DNA of 64,000 nt from contig CANKZG010000001.1 of the NCBI GenBank assembly GCA_947488435.1, forward strand, positions 1 to 64,000, written 5' to 3'. Shown here piece after piece: positions 19,895 through 29,183 of the stretch. The stretch comes from an uncultured Flavobacteriaceae bacterium (GTDB lineage: Bacteria > Bacteroidota > Bacteroidia > Flavobacteriales > Flavobacteriaceae). Every line of letters begins with the position of its first letter. Position 1 is the first letter of the stretch. A model generated the notes under the pieces. It ran no database searches. It was not told the DNA's origin and worked only from the letters and a program-made list of their open reading frames with translations. The translations under genes and the position numbers were made by a program.

Positions 19895-20051
19895 TTAATC
19901 TGGATTATTAAGAATAACTAGTGCCGCAATAACTCCAGGAACCCAACCGCACAGTGTAAGTAAGAAAACAATAAGTATTGAGCCACAGCCTCTGCCTATA
20001 ACAGAAAGAGGTGGAAATAGTATGGCCAATAGCACTCTAAAGAAGCTCATT
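19895..20051 (-). pseudogene. YqaE/Pmp3-family small membrane protein with an N-terminal frameshift
   Basis: The minus strand from 20035 to 19895 encodes LLAILFPPLSVIGRGCGSIL followed by IVFLLTLCGWVPGVIAALVI and LNNPD, the two-helix Pmp3/YqaE family (stress-induced, about 52 residues). The natural start would be ATG at 20051 (MSFFRVLL...), but a run of four T after the third codon puts a TAG in that frame; with three T the gene would read through. Either the gene starts at the GTG at 20035 (46 residues), or it carries a one-base insertion, or the assembly has a homopolymer error. Family call is sure; whether it is intact is not. Confidence 0.75.
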
Positions 20052-20153
20052 TTTTTTTCGTTTTTAAATCGCCAGAAGGCAAGTTGATTGATGATGTACT
20101 TATTTGACTACAATACCGCATTAATGTTACAAAAAACTGTTATTTTTATAGGG

Positions 20154-21221
20154 ATGATCCTTCAAAAAACACAAGCCGTAATTTTTTTACTATTATTTTT
20201 CAGTTGGACCCATAATAGTTATGGTCAATATGATTTTAAAGGTCAGATTAGCCAAAATACCCCAAATAAAACAGTATATCTTTCTATTATTGAAGACTAC
20301 CGGAAACTATCGCGGATATCGGTCGAACAAATCATCAAGCGAACACAGACCGATTCCTTAGGTTTTTTTCAATTTACGGGGAATAATTTGCCCGCCAAGA
20401 ACCGTATTTATCGCATTCATGTAGAAGAATGTTCTTCAGGTATTTCCGATGCAAATCATTTTTTTGGAAATTGTGAAAATAGTACCAATATCTTGTTTAT
20501 TGCAAATAATGAAGATACCGTAACTTTTCCCATCAATCTAAATAATGAAATGCTATGTGATATCCGATCTACGAACGCCAAAGCATCAGCATTTATGGAA
20601 ATTGATGTCCTTAAAGAACATATGGCGTTTGATTTCATGGATTTTAGAAGCGAAGCGAATCGCAAATTGAATCTAGAGAAATGGTTTACGACCTTACAAG
20701 ATTTTGGTTCGAACCTTAATGAGCCTCTTGCTGATCTTTATATTTACGATTTCCTATCCGATAAAAGAAATGAAACTTATGCCTATTACTTAGAACATTT
20801 AGCTAAAAAACCAGACTACTACAATGCACTTCATCAGCGGCTTAAAGCCAAATACCCAGATACTCCATTTACCCGGCTTTACGAGACTGAAATCGCTATT
20901 GATAAGAATTTAACATCTTCAGCCAGTGATATGGACTCTTATTGGAAATGGATATTGGGTCTGATATTAAGTTTATCTCTCTTGTTGAATATATTCCTAA
21001 TAGCAAATAGGCGAATCATCAAGAAAAAAGAACGAGACAACAGTTTAAAAAAACTCACTTCCCAAGAGCAAAAAATTGTGCATGAGATTTTAAAGGATAA
21101 AACCAACAAAGAAATCGCTTCAATCTTATTTGTTAGTCTTAGCACAGTTAAAACGCATATAAATAATCTTTATAAAAAGCTTGGGGTTTCCTCAAGGGAT
21201 GAAATAAAAGCATTGTTTTAG
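20154..21221 (+). CDS. Membrane-anchored LuxR-type regulator with an exported sensor part
   Basis: About 355 residues from the ATG at 20154; earlier in-frame starts (TTG 20088, ATG 20091, 20094, 20127) only add hydrophobic residues before the signal peptide (FLLLFFSWTHNSYGQ). Residues about 25-260 form an exported domain (DFKGQISQNTPNKTVYLSII at its start resembles a DUF4369-like beta domain). A single membrane helix follows (WKWILGLILSLSLLLNIFLI), then a cytoplasmic linker and a LuxR/GerE helix-turn-helix at the C-terminus (LTSQEQKIVHEILKDKTNKE ... STVKTHINNLYKKLGVSSRD). This is a one-component transmembrane regulator; ligand and targets are unknown. Confidence 0.8.
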   Translation: MILQKTQAVIFLLLFFSWTHNSYGQYDFKGQISQNTPNKTVYLSIIEDYRKLSRISVEQIIKRTQTDSLGFFQFTGNNLPAKNRIYRIHVEECSSGISDANHFFGNCENSTNILFIANNEDTVTFPINLNNEMLCDIRSTNAKASAFMEIDVLKEHMAFDFMDFRSEANRKLNLEKWFTTLQDFGSNLNEPLADLYIYDFLSDKRNETYAYYLEHLAKKPDYYNALHQRLKAKYPDTPFTRLYETEIAIDKNLTSSASDMDSYWKWILGLILSLSLLLNIFLIANRRIIKKKERDNSLKKLTSQEQKIVHEILKDKTNKEIASILFVSLSTVKTHINNLYKKLGVSSRDEIKALF

Positions 21222-21329
21222 TAATTCTACAAAATCCACCCCCGGTCTAGTTCGCATTTCCACCTCTTCAAATCGCAAGTAGTTCGGTCTTTTTATCAAT
21301 TTACGGTCCAAATTATAAATTGATATCCC

Positions 21330-21890
21330 ATGAAAATTTTCATACCCGCGCTGCTATTGCTACTTTCAGCCACGATTTTATTTTCGCAAGAAATACCGAC
21401 AGAAATTAGAATTAATAACCAAGCTCCATTTTTGATTGGAAAAATTCAACCTAAGGATCTTACATCAAATTCATATCAATCTTGGTATAACACTAATTAT
21501 AAAACATATAAAATAAAAACATCACGTATTACTGTTCTAAAAGAAGAACTATCCCAGTATCATATCCTAGTTTTTATGGGCACTTGGTGTGGAGACAGCA
21601 AAAGAGAAGTTCCCAGATTCCTTAAAATTTTGGAAATGGCAAACTTTCCCATGCAAAATTTAAAGATAGTTGCCCTTGACAAAAGAAGATCCCACTATAA
21701 AAAGAGCCCAACTGGAGAAGAGTGGGGTTTACAAATTAAACGTGTACCCACTTTTATATTTTATAAAAATGGCAAGGAAATTAATCGTATTGTAGAACGC
21801 CCTTTAGTTTCTTTAGAGGATGACATGAAAACAATTATTAGTAAGCAATCTTATATTCCAAACTATTCAAAGTCCTTGCATTTTGATTGA
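21330..21890 (+). CDS. Secreted thioredoxin-fold protein with a single active-site cysteine
   Basis: A 186-residue protein with a signal peptide (ending LFSQ) and a thioredoxin fold: HILVFMGTWCGDSKREVPRF (about 72-91), KIVALDKRR, and the cis-Pro region RVPTFIFYKNGKE. The usual CxxC is replaced by WCGDS, so only one Cys remains. That argues against a normal dithiol oxidoreductase and for a monothiol or peroxiredoxin-like role. It lies between the LuxR-type gene and a terminator (21922-21953). Confidence 0.8.
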   Translation: MKIFIPALLLLLSATILFSQEIPTEIRINNQAPFLIGKIQPKDLTSNSYQSWYNTNYKTYKIKTSRITVLKEELSQYHILVFMGTWCGDSKREVPRFLKILEMANFPMQNLKIVALDKRRSHYKKSPTGEEWGLQIKRVPTFIFYKNGKEINRIVERPLVSLEDDMKTIISKQSYIPNYSKSLHFD

Positions 21891-21921
21891 TATATGTTTG
21901 TAGTTTAATATCTCAATAATG

Positions 21922-21953
21922 AATGTTGCTTTAGGGCAACATTTCTTTTTTTT
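21922..21953 (+). terminator. Rho-independent terminator
   Basis: AATGTTGC, loop, GCAACATT, then TTCTTTTTTTT. It ends the thioredoxin-fold unit just before the lysS promoter. Confidence 0.85.
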
Positions 21954-21957
21954 CGAA

Positions 21958-21988
21958 TTGACGGATTAAAGCATTGTGCCTATATTTG
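21958..21988 (+). promoter_or_regulatory. lysS promoter
   Basis: TTG at 21958-21960, exactly 20 bases, TATATTTG at 21981-21988. The start of transcription would be near 21994, about 13 bases before the lysS ATG. Confidence 0.75.
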
Positions 21989-22006
21989 CAGCCTTAATAG
22001 CGTTTT

Positions 22007-23698
22007 ATGCAACTTTCAGAACAAGAGATCGTCAGAAGAGAAAAACTAGACAAACTAAGAGATTTAGGAATTGATCCTTATCCCGCAGCATTATATCCAG
22101 TTAATACAACTTCAAAGAATATTAAAGAAGCCTTTGTTGAAGGAAAATCGGTTATTATATCTGGCAGGTTATTACGCAAAAAAATTCAGGGTAAAGCCTC
22201 TTTTGCTGAATTACAGGATAGCGAAGGGCGCATTCAGGTCTATTTTAACCGCGACGAGATTTGCACAGGTGAAGATAAATCGAAATATAATGATGTTTTC
22301 AAAAAGCTTATTGATCTTGGCGATATTCTCGGTATTGAAGGAACGCTTTTCACCACACAAGTTGGGGAAAAAACTGTGCTGGTAAAGGATTTTAGTTTGT
22401 TAAGCAAGGCATTGCGCCCGCTTCCACTCCCCAAAGTAGATAGTGAAGGCAAAGTGTATGATGAATTCAACGACCCAGAATTAAGGTATCGTATGCGTTA
22501 TGTAGATCTTGTAGTGAATCCACAAGTAAAGGACGTTTTTATTAAACGAACCAAAATCATGAGTACTATTCGGGATTTCTATAATGAAATGGGTTTTTTG
22601 GAAGTAGAAACTCCAATTTTACAATCCATTCCCGGAGGTGCTACCGCAAGGCCTTTTGAAACACATCACAATGCACTAAATATTCCACTTTATCTGCGTA
22701 TTGCCAATGAATTGTACTTAAAACGACTTATTGTAGGTGGGTTCGACGGTGTTTATGAATTTGCAAAGGATTTTAGAAATGAAGGGATGGATCGTACACA
22801 TAACCCCGAGTTTACGGTAATGGAAATGTATGCGGCCTATAAAGACTATCATTGGATGATGAATACAACCGAAAAGCTGTTAGAAAAAGTAGCTTTAGCC
22901 CTTCATGATACTACAACCGCTCAATTTGGGGATCATATGATCGATTACAAAGCACCTTATAAGCGTGTGGGAATTTTAGATGCCATTCAAGAACATACTG
23001 GTTTTGATCTATATCAAAAATCGGAAGATGAAATAAGATCTGCTTGCAAAGACTTGGGGATTGAAGTAGATGAAACCATGGGTATTGGTAAAATGATCGA
23101 TGAAATTTTTGGTGAAAAGTGCGAACACCTATATGTTCAACCCACTTTTATTATTGATTATCCAGTAGAGATGAGTCCATTAACTAAAAAACATCGTGAT
23201 AAAGAAGGCTTGACGGAACGTTTTGAGCTTATCGTTAATGGTAAAGAACTGGCAAATGCCTATACGGAATTGAATGATCCTATAGATCAACGAGAACGTT
23301 TTGAAGATCAGCTTAAACTTTCTCAAAAAGGAGATGATGAGGCAATGTTTATCGATCATGACTTTTTACGTGCATTAGAATTTGGAATGCCACCCACATC
23401 GGGTATTGGTATTGGTATAGACAGACTTACTATGTTTATGACTAATAATGCTTCCATACAAGAGGTATTGTTTTTCCCTCAAATGCGTCCAGAGAAGAAA
23501 GGAATAGAACTTTCCGATAATGAAAAAGTGATTTTTGAATTTTTGAAAAAGCAACAACAACTGCCTTTAACTGATCTAAAGCAACTAGCCAACTTAAGCA
23601 ATAAAGCTTGGGATAAGGGAATCAAGGGATTAACTAAATTGGGACTTGCCAAGGTTTTCAAAGAAAATGATGTATTGATGTGTATGCTCCAGGAATAA
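22007..23698 (+). CDS. lysS: Lysine-tRNA ligase (class II)
   Basis: A 563-residue enzyme that charges tRNA-Lys. An N-terminal OB fold (about 40-150, IISGRLLRKKIQGKASFAEL) is followed by the class II catalytic core with motif 2 (DFRNEGMDRTHNPEFTVMEM, about 255-275) and motif 3 (GIGIGIDRLTMFM, about 465-478). The last 70 or so residues (from KGIELSDNEK) extend beyond the usual E. coli length and look like a small helical or winged module; I recall this tail in other Flavobacteriaceae. A perfect promoter precedes the gene. Confidence 0.97.
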   Translation: MQLSEQEIVRREKLDKLRDLGIDPYPAALYPVNTTSKNIKEAFVEGKSVIISGRLLRKKIQGKASFAELQDSEGRIQVYFNRDEICTGEDKSKYNDVFKKLIDLGDILGIEGTLFTTQVGEKTVLVKDFSLLSKALRPLPLPKVDSEGKVYDEFNDPELRYRMRYVDLVVNPQVKDVFIKRTKIMSTIRDFYNEMGFLEVETPILQSIPGGATARPFETHHNALNIPLYLRIANELYLKRLIVGGFDGVYEFAKDFRNEGMDRTHNPEFTVMEMYAAYKDYHWMMNTTEKLLEKVALALHDTTTAQFGDHMIDYKAPYKRVGILDAIQEHTGFDLYQKSEDEIRSACKDLGIEVDETMGIGKMIDEIFGEKCEHLYVQPTFIIDYPVEMSPLTKKHRDKEGLTERFELIVNGKELANAYTELNDPIDQRERFEDQLKLSQKGDDEAMFIDHDFLRALEFGMPPTSGIGIGIDRLTMFMTNNASIQEVLFFPQMRPEKKGIELSDNEKVIFEFLKKQQQLPLTDLKQLANLSNKAWDKGIKGLTKLGLAKVFKENDVLMCMLQE

Positions 23699-23776
23699 CC
23701 ATTCCTTTGACATTCGTATTAATTATTTTCAAAACTTCTTGAAAAAGTATAGCTTAGGCGCTGTAAATAACTCCTT

Positions 23777-25207
23777 ATGGAATTAAGTAAAAAATTAGGT
23801 CTATTTATAGGCCCTTTGCTTTTTGTAATTCTAGTTAATCTGCCTTTTGATATCATTTCTCCAAAAGGAGACCCTGTTATTGCTGTGGCTTTTTGGATGG
23901 TTATATGGTGGATTACTGAGGCCGTTTCTATATCTGTAACAGCGCTACTGCCCTTGGTGCTTTTTCCCTTATTAAAAGTTATGCCTATTGGAGATGTAGG
24001 AGCAAACTATGGCAGCCCTATCGTATTTTTATTTTTTGGGGGATTTGTTATGGCCTTAGCCTTAGAAAAAGTAAATCTTCATAAACGGATTGCACTGAAC
24101 ATTATTAAACTTACAGGAACTACTCCTAATAAAGTTGTTTTAGGTTTTATGATTGCCACGGCGTCTTTAAGCATGTGGATTAGTAATACGGCAAGTACCG
24201 TTGTAATGTTACCCATTGCTATGTCGGTAATACAGTTATTAATTGATGATGCCGATGGTTTTACCCGAGCAGATCGAAATTTCGCGTTATCTGTGATGCT
24301 GGGTATTGCCTTTTCGGCAAACGCTGGTGGTATCGCAACAGTTATTGGCACTCCACCAAATTCTGTATTAATAGGTCTTTTGGAAAACGAATATCAAATC
24401 GAAATTTCCTTCTTGAAATGGATGGTTATCGGAGTTCCTTTTTCATTCACAATGATTGCCATAAGCTATTTCGTATTGGTAAAGGTAATGTTCCCGAACA
24501 AAAATCTTAAGTTTCACGCATCTAAAGAAGTTATTCATGCTGAGCTAAAAAAACTAGGACCAACTTCCGGCAAAGAAAAGATGGTATTACTGATTTTCGG
24601 TATCACCGTTTTTCTCTGGATTTTCAGGACTTTGATCAACAAAATTTTCCCTGGTTTAGGGTTATCAGACACCATAATAAGTGTATTAGCAGCTGTTGGA
24701 CTATTTTCAATTCCTTATAATTTAAAAAAAGGCGATTTCATTATTCATTGGAGGGATACTGAAAAACTAGCGTGGGGTATCCTTATTCTTTTTGGTGGAG
24801 GGTTGGCATTGGCAAAAGGTATGTCGGTAAGCGGTATTGTAGATATGGTCGCTGCTGCCATCGCAGCTAGTGAGGTAAGTATTCTTGTTACGGCCTCTCT
24901 ATTAATCGTCTTGATGTTATTTATGACCGAATTAATGAGTAATGTTGCTTTAATTGCTGTCTTGGCACCAGTTGTAGCAGGAATCGCTATAGGGCTTGAG
25001 GTTCCAATATTATATTTACTGATACCAGTAACAATGGCCAGCAGTTGCGCTTTTATGCTACCGATGGCTACACCCCCTAATGCTATTGTTTTTGCAAGTG
25101 GTTTTATTAAAGTACATGAAATGGCTCGTGTGGGTTTTATTCTTAATATTATTGCTGTAGCCTTATTAATTGTGTTATTTCAATTTGTGCTACCATTAGT
25201 TTTTTAA
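23777..25207 (+). CDS. SLC13/DASS-family sodium-coupled carboxylate transporter
   Basis: A 476-residue inner-membrane protein with about 11-12 hydrophobic helices. The two inverted-repeat signature motifs are present: WISNTASTVVMLPIA (about 134-148) and TELMSNVALIAVLAPV (about 378-393), plus ANAGGIATVIGTPPN and ASSCAFMLPMATPPNAI. The family imports di- and tricarboxylates or sulfate with sodium; the sequence does not tell which. It ends with a hairpin terminator at 25212-25239. Confidence 0.9.
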   Translation: MELSKKLGLFIGPLLFVILVNLPFDIISPKGDPVIAVAFWMVIWWITEAVSISVTALLPLVLFPLLKVMPIGDVGANYGSPIVFLFFGGFVMALALEKVNLHKRIALNIIKLTGTTPNKVVLGFMIATASLSMWISNTASTVVMLPIAMSVIQLLIDDADGFTRADRNFALSVMLGIAFSANAGGIATVIGTPPNSVLIGLLENEYQIEISFLKWMVIGVPFSFTMIAISYFVLVKVMFPNKNLKFHASKEVIHAELKKLGPTSGKEKMVLLIFGITVFLWIFRTLINKIFPGLGLSDTIISVLAAVGLFSIPYNLKKGDFIIHWRDTEKLAWGILILFGGGLALAKGMSVSGIVDMVAAAIAASEVSILVTASLLIVLMLFMTELMSNVALIAVLAPVVAGIAIGLEVPILYLLIPVTMASSCAFMLPMATPPNAIVFASGFIKVHEMARVGFILNIIAVALLIVLFQFVLPLVF

Positions 25208-25211
25208 AAAC

Positions 25212-25239
25212 AAAACCTCTATGCAAACATAGAGGTTTT
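25212..25239 (+). terminator. Hairpin terminator of the SLC13 gene
   Basis: AAAACCTCTATG, loop CAAA, CATAGAGGTTTT: a perfect 12-bp stem five bases past the stop, with the T-run inside the stem end. Confidence 0.75.
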
Positions 25240-25514
25240 GAACTGACTAATTCAATAAATTAAACCATGGTCATGGTCTATTCGGTAGTGATGTTATCTA
25301 TTCTACGAATAAAACCGCATGGACAGATATTTTAGCTAATCAAATAATTGGTATTAAGAACGTATGACCGTTAGCGTATTTGCTGTAGTCCAAAAAACAT
25401 ACCTTATTTATTACCTGTTCATTTTTTGACCCGAAATCGTAATTGATGAATTACTTATAAGACTACTGAAAACTTAAGTTGTTACAATATTTGGCAGTTT
25501 TTAACAATTTTAGT
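25240..25514. other. Non-coding gap
   Basis: About 275 bases between two terminators of convergent genes. I see no reading frame, promoter or repeat worth naming. Confidence 0.5.
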
Positions 25515-25546
25515 AAAAAAAAAGACCCTTGAATATCAAGGGTCTT
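25515..25546 (-). terminator. Terminator of the repeat-protein gene
   Basis: Minus strand AAGACCCTTGA, loop, TCAAGGGTCTT, then a run of T (25523-25515). Confidence 0.85.
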
Positions 25547-25575
25547 GTCCTAACTAACTAAAAATATGTACTTCG

Positions 25576-26325
25576 TTATTTTGAATTTGCGTAAGGATCG
25601 AAATCTTTGGGCAAATATTTCGAAGTATCAAAACCTAAATCTATAATAGTTTCTTGGTCTTCTATATAATTTACACTATCAATGTTTAAAATTGATGTAT
25701 ACGGATCAAAATTTTCTGGTAAATACTTGTTTACGTCAAAACCAAGATCGATTACTTCTTCGTCTTCTATATATTCAAGGGTATTTACATCAAAGTAATA
25801 GGTGTAAGGATTAAAATCACTAGGAAGATAATCGTTAACATCAAACCCAAGATCAATAACTTCTTCGTCTTCCATATAGTTAATACTATCTATGGGCAAT
25901 ATTTCTGCATACGGATCAAAACTTTCCGGAAGGTACTTGTTTACATCAAAACCAAGATCGATTACTTCTTCGTTTTCTATATATTCAAGGGTATTTACAT
26001 CAAAGTAATACGTGTACGGGTTAAAGTCTTTGGGAAGATAATCGTTAACATCAAACCCAAGATCTAAGATTTCTTCCTCATCGTCTTCAATAAAAGCTAT
26101 CGAATTAACATTCAACTCTGCGCTTTCAACTTCTTTACGGATAAAACTATAGTCCATAGCTAAAACCGTATTGTCAACCGGTGTAAAAGTTGCAAATTCA
26201 GGTTCAACGGATATGGGTTGTTCTACATAAAGCGCTACAGATTCAACGCCTAAAGGATCTTCTTCTTCCTGAGCGGTAGTACTATTTAATAATACTAATC
26301 CGCAGATAAATAATAACTTGTTCAT
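25576..26325 (-). CDS. Secreted acidic protein made of five 35-residue repeats
   Basis: A 249-residue protein with a signal peptide (about 1-19, NSTTAQ) and a very acidic mature part. From about residue 77 it consists of five repeats with core (E/D)EEVIDLGFDVNxYLP followed by xxFxPY; the LGFDV cores begin near 88, 123, 158, 193 and 229. Odd and even units differ (FNPYTYYFDVNTLEYI against FDPYxxIxxIDS), so the array grew by duplication of a two-unit block. I know no named family for it. A surface or periplasmic role, perhaps metal or partner binding through the regularly spaced acidic and Tyr-Leu-Pro residues, is a guess. It has its own terminator. Confidence 0.75.
   Translation of the reverse strand: MNKLLFICGLVLLNSTTAQEEEDPLGVESVALYVEQPISVEPEFATFTPVDNTVLAMDYSFIRKEVESAELNVNSIAFIEDDEEEILDLGFDVNDYLPKDFNPYTYYFDVNTLEYIENEEVIDLGFDVNKYLPESFDPYAEILPIDSINYMEDEEVIDLGFDVNDYLPSDFNPYTYYFDVNTLEYIEDEEVIDLGFDVNKYLPENFDPYTSILNIDSVNYIEDQETIIDLGFDTSKYLPKDFDPYANSK
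25579..26097 (-). repeat. Coding tandem repeats, 105-bp unit and 210-bp double unit
   Basis: DNA of the repeat protein shows near-identical stretches at 210-bp spacing, for example the AAACCAAGATCGATTACTTC text at 25739 and again at 25949 (plus-strand reading). Units one and three, and two and four, are closest, which indicates recent duplication of a pair. Confidence 0.85.
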
Positions 26326-26600
26326 TTTTTGATTTTTGTGATGATTGATAAATATTTCGTTTGCTTATAAGACCTAAGCATCCCCTCTTTTGTTACATTA
26401 ATTTGCAAATTTTAACAAAGTTCAAAGCAGCAAAAGCAGCTTTTTTGGACCATCAGTTTTAACATAAAATCCACTGGAATTATAGGCTAGCTTCATTCGA
26501 TTATTCTTTTTTTTAGGGCACATAGCTTAAGATATAATTAACAATAAAATCACTTTATTTTTCGGTTCTTTGAGAACTTTTTAAATAAAATTCTATTGAA

Positions 26601-29096
26601 ATGACTAAAAAATTACTTCCTAAACTATTATTAATTGTCTTCACGATGGGATGCTTCTTTACTTCGGAAGCTCAAAATCGAAAAAAGAGGAAAAAAAATG
26701 CTCCTACCGCTCAAGCCGCTCCTAAACCTAAAAAAGGAGCCATAAAACCTTACAATAAGGTAATTACTAAAAACGCAAAAACAGATAAAGGTCTATTTGA
26801 TGTTCATGTTGTAGACGACAAACATTTTTATGAAATACCAGATTCGCTATTCAATCGCGAAATGCTCATGGTAAGCAGAATTTCCAAAACCGCTACCAAT
26901 ATTGGTTTTGGAGGTGGAAAAATAAATACACAAGTACTCCGTTGGGAGAAGAAAGCAAAAAAAGTTTTACTTCGTGTAGTTTCTCATGGTATTACCGCAG
27001 CAGACTCTTTACCTGTACATGAAGCCGTTGTCAATTCTAACTTCGAACCTGTACTTTTTTCTTTTGACATTAAAGCTTTTAAAAAGGATTCATTAAGTCC
27101 AGCCACTGTAATCGAAGTAGAAGATCTCTTCAAAAAAGATGTAAAGCCATTAGGCATGCCAGCTTTTAGAAGAAGACAATATAAAGTAACACGCTTAGAT
27201 GAAAGTCGAGGGTATATTGAAAGCTTAAAAAGTTATCCTTTAAATATTGAGGCAAGACATGTAAAAACGTATGCCGCAGGTAGTCCTCCTTCAAATCAAA
27301 GCTTAGGTTCTATATCTATAGAAATCAACAATTCTATGATTTTACTTCCCGCTGAACCGATGAAACGTAGAAATTTTGATCAGCGAGTAGGATGGTTTGC
27401 ACGCGGACAAGTAGATTACGGTTTAGATGTGCAACGTACTAAAACTGTTCGTTTTCTTGATCGCTGGAGATTGGAAGTAAAAGATGAGGATGTTGAAAAA
27501 TACAAGCGAGGAGAATTGGTTGTACCTAAAAAACAGATTGTTTATTATGTGGACAGAGCAACCCCTAAACAATGGGTTCCTTATATCAAACAAGGTATTG
27601 AAGATTGGCAAGTAGCATTTGAAGCAGCTGGTTTTAAGGATGCAATTATTGCTAAGGATCCTCCAAGTAAGGAAGAAGATCCTGAGTGGTCTCCTGAAGA
27701 TGTTCGTTATTCCGTTGTTCGCTATTTAGCTTCTCCAATTCCAAATGCTAATGGCCCTCATGTTAGTGACCCGAGAAGTGGTGAAATTTTAGAATCAGAT
27801 ATTAACTGGTATCATAATGTAATGCTATTATTACGGAATTGGTTTTTTGTGCAAACAGCAGCTATTAATCCTGATGCCAGAAGCGTAGATTTTAAAGACG
27901 AAGTAATGGGAAGATTAATTCGTTTTGTATCAGCTCATGAAGTAGGTCATACATTAGGTCTTCCGCATAATATGGGTAGCAGTGTTGCCTATCCTGTAGA
28001 TTCTCTGCGTTCGGCATCTTTTACGAAAAAATATGGAACTGCTCCATCCATTATGGATTACGCTCGTTTTAATTACGTAGCACAACCGGAAGACAAAGGC
28101 GTAGCATTAATGCCAAATATTGGTCCTTACGATAAGCATGCGATTAATTGGGGATATCGCGCGCTTCTGGACAAAACTACGGATGAGGAAAAAGAAACTT
28201 TAGATCAGTGGATTTTAGAAAAAGCAGACAATCCAATGTATCGTTTTGGGAGACAACAATTTGGAGTTATCGATCCTAGCTCTCAAACTGAAGATTTAGG
28301 TGATGACGCCATAAAAGCAAGTACCTATGGTATAGCAAACTTAAAACGCATTGTACCCAACCTTATTGAATGGACTGCAGAAGATGGAAAAGATTATAGT
28401 GACTTACAAACCATGTACAATCAGGTACTTGGGCAGTACAATCGCTATATGGGACATGTATCTGCTAACGTAGGTGGTGTATATGAGTACTACAAAACTT
28501 ATGATCAAGAAGGAGCTGTTTATACCCATGTAACAAAAGCACATCAAAAAAATGCATTAAAATTTTTACAAGATGAACTGTTTAAGACCCCTACGTGGTT
28601 AATTGATGAAAATATTTTTAATAAGACAGAACATGCAGGTGTGGTAAATCGCATTCGTGGTACACAAGCCAGAACATTAAATAATATCCTTGATTTTGGA
28701 AGAATGGCGCGGATGATCGAAAATGAAACTTTAAATGGTCGAGAAGCATATGCCCTTGTAGATATGATGAGTGATTTAAGAAGAGGGATTTGGAGTGAAT
28801 TAAATTCTGGTAGGCGAATCGACACCTATCGAAGAAACCTTCAAAGAGCTTATATTGAACGTTTAGAGTTTTTAATGAATAATGAACCTGCACCTGTTCC
28901 AGCAGCATTTAGAAGATTTGTTACGCGAACAGGAGTGGACGTTAGCCAATCAGATATTAGACCTGTTGTTCGTGCAGAACTGCGAAATTTAAGAAGCGCT
29001 GTTAGGAATGCAATCGGTAGAACCTCAGATCGTCTAAGCAAGTATCATTTACAAGATGCTGTAGAACGCATTGACTTAATTTTAGATCCGAAATAA
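26601..29096 (+). CDS. Secreted zinc-dependent metalloprotease (DUF5117/DUF5118 type)
   Basis: An 831-residue protein with a signal peptide (to about residue 24, TSEAQ) and a basic linker (KRKKNAPTAQAAPKPKKG). DUF5118-like and DUF5117-like regions span about 45-100 and 100-310 (GLFDVHVVDDKHFYEIPDSL ... VGWFARGQVDYG). The catalytic part bears the metzincin motif HEVGHTLGLPHN near residues 446-457 with a downstream SIMDYARFNYVAQPED Met-turn. It hydrolyses peptides outside the cytoplasm; substrates are unknown. It stands alone with a terminator at 29121-29167. Confidence 0.92.
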   Translation: MTKKLLPKLLLIVFTMGCFFTSEAQNRKKRKKNAPTAQAAPKPKKGAIKPYNKVITKNAKTDKGLFDVHVVDDKHFYEIPDSLFNREMLMVSRISKTATNIGFGGGKINTQVLRWEKKAKKVLLRVVSHGITAADSLPVHEAVVNSNFEPVLFSFDIKAFKKDSLSPATVIEVEDLFKKDVKPLGMPAFRRRQYKVTRLDESRGYIESLKSYPLNIEARHVKTYAAGSPPSNQSLGSISIEINNSMILLPAEPMKRRNFDQRVGWFARGQVDYGLDVQRTKTVRFLDRWRLEVKDEDVEKYKRGELVVPKKQIVYYVDRATPKQWVPYIKQGIEDWQVAFEAAGFKDAIIAKDPPSKEEDPEWSPEDVRYSVVRYLASPIPNANGPHVSDPRSGEILESDINWYHNVMLLLRNWFFVQTAAINPDARSVDFKDEVMGRLIRFVSAHEVGHTLGLPHNMGSSVAYPVDSLRSASFTKKYGTAPSIMDYARFNYVAQPEDKGVALMPNIGPYDKHAINWGYRALLDKTTDEEKETLDQWILEKADNPMYRFGRQQFGVIDPSSQTEDLGDDAIKASTYGIANLKRIVPNLIEWTAEDGKDYSDLQTMYNQVLGQYNRYMGHVSANVGGVYEYYKTYDQEGAVYTHVTKAHQKNALKFLQDELFKTPTWLIDENIFNKTEHAGVVNRIRGTQARTLNNILDFGRMARMIENETLNGREAYALVDMMSDLRRGIWSELNSGRRIDTYRRNLQRAYIERLEFLMNNEPAPVPAAFRRFVTRTGVDVSQSDIRPVVRAELRNLRSAVRNAIGRTSDRLSKYHLQDAVERIDLILDPK

Positions 29097-29120
29097 AAGC
29101 TGAATTTAAAGGCTCTCACT

Positions 29121-29167
29121 AAGAGGGGTGTTGTCTTCGCATTTGTAGACAACACCTCTTTTTTTAT
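29121..29167 (+). terminator. Rho-independent terminator of the metalloprotease gene
   Basis: AGAGGGGTGTTGTCT pairs with AGACAACACCTCT (one bulge) and is followed by TTTTTTT. Confidence 0.85.
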
Positions 29168-29183
29168 ATCCAAATTCCATTCG

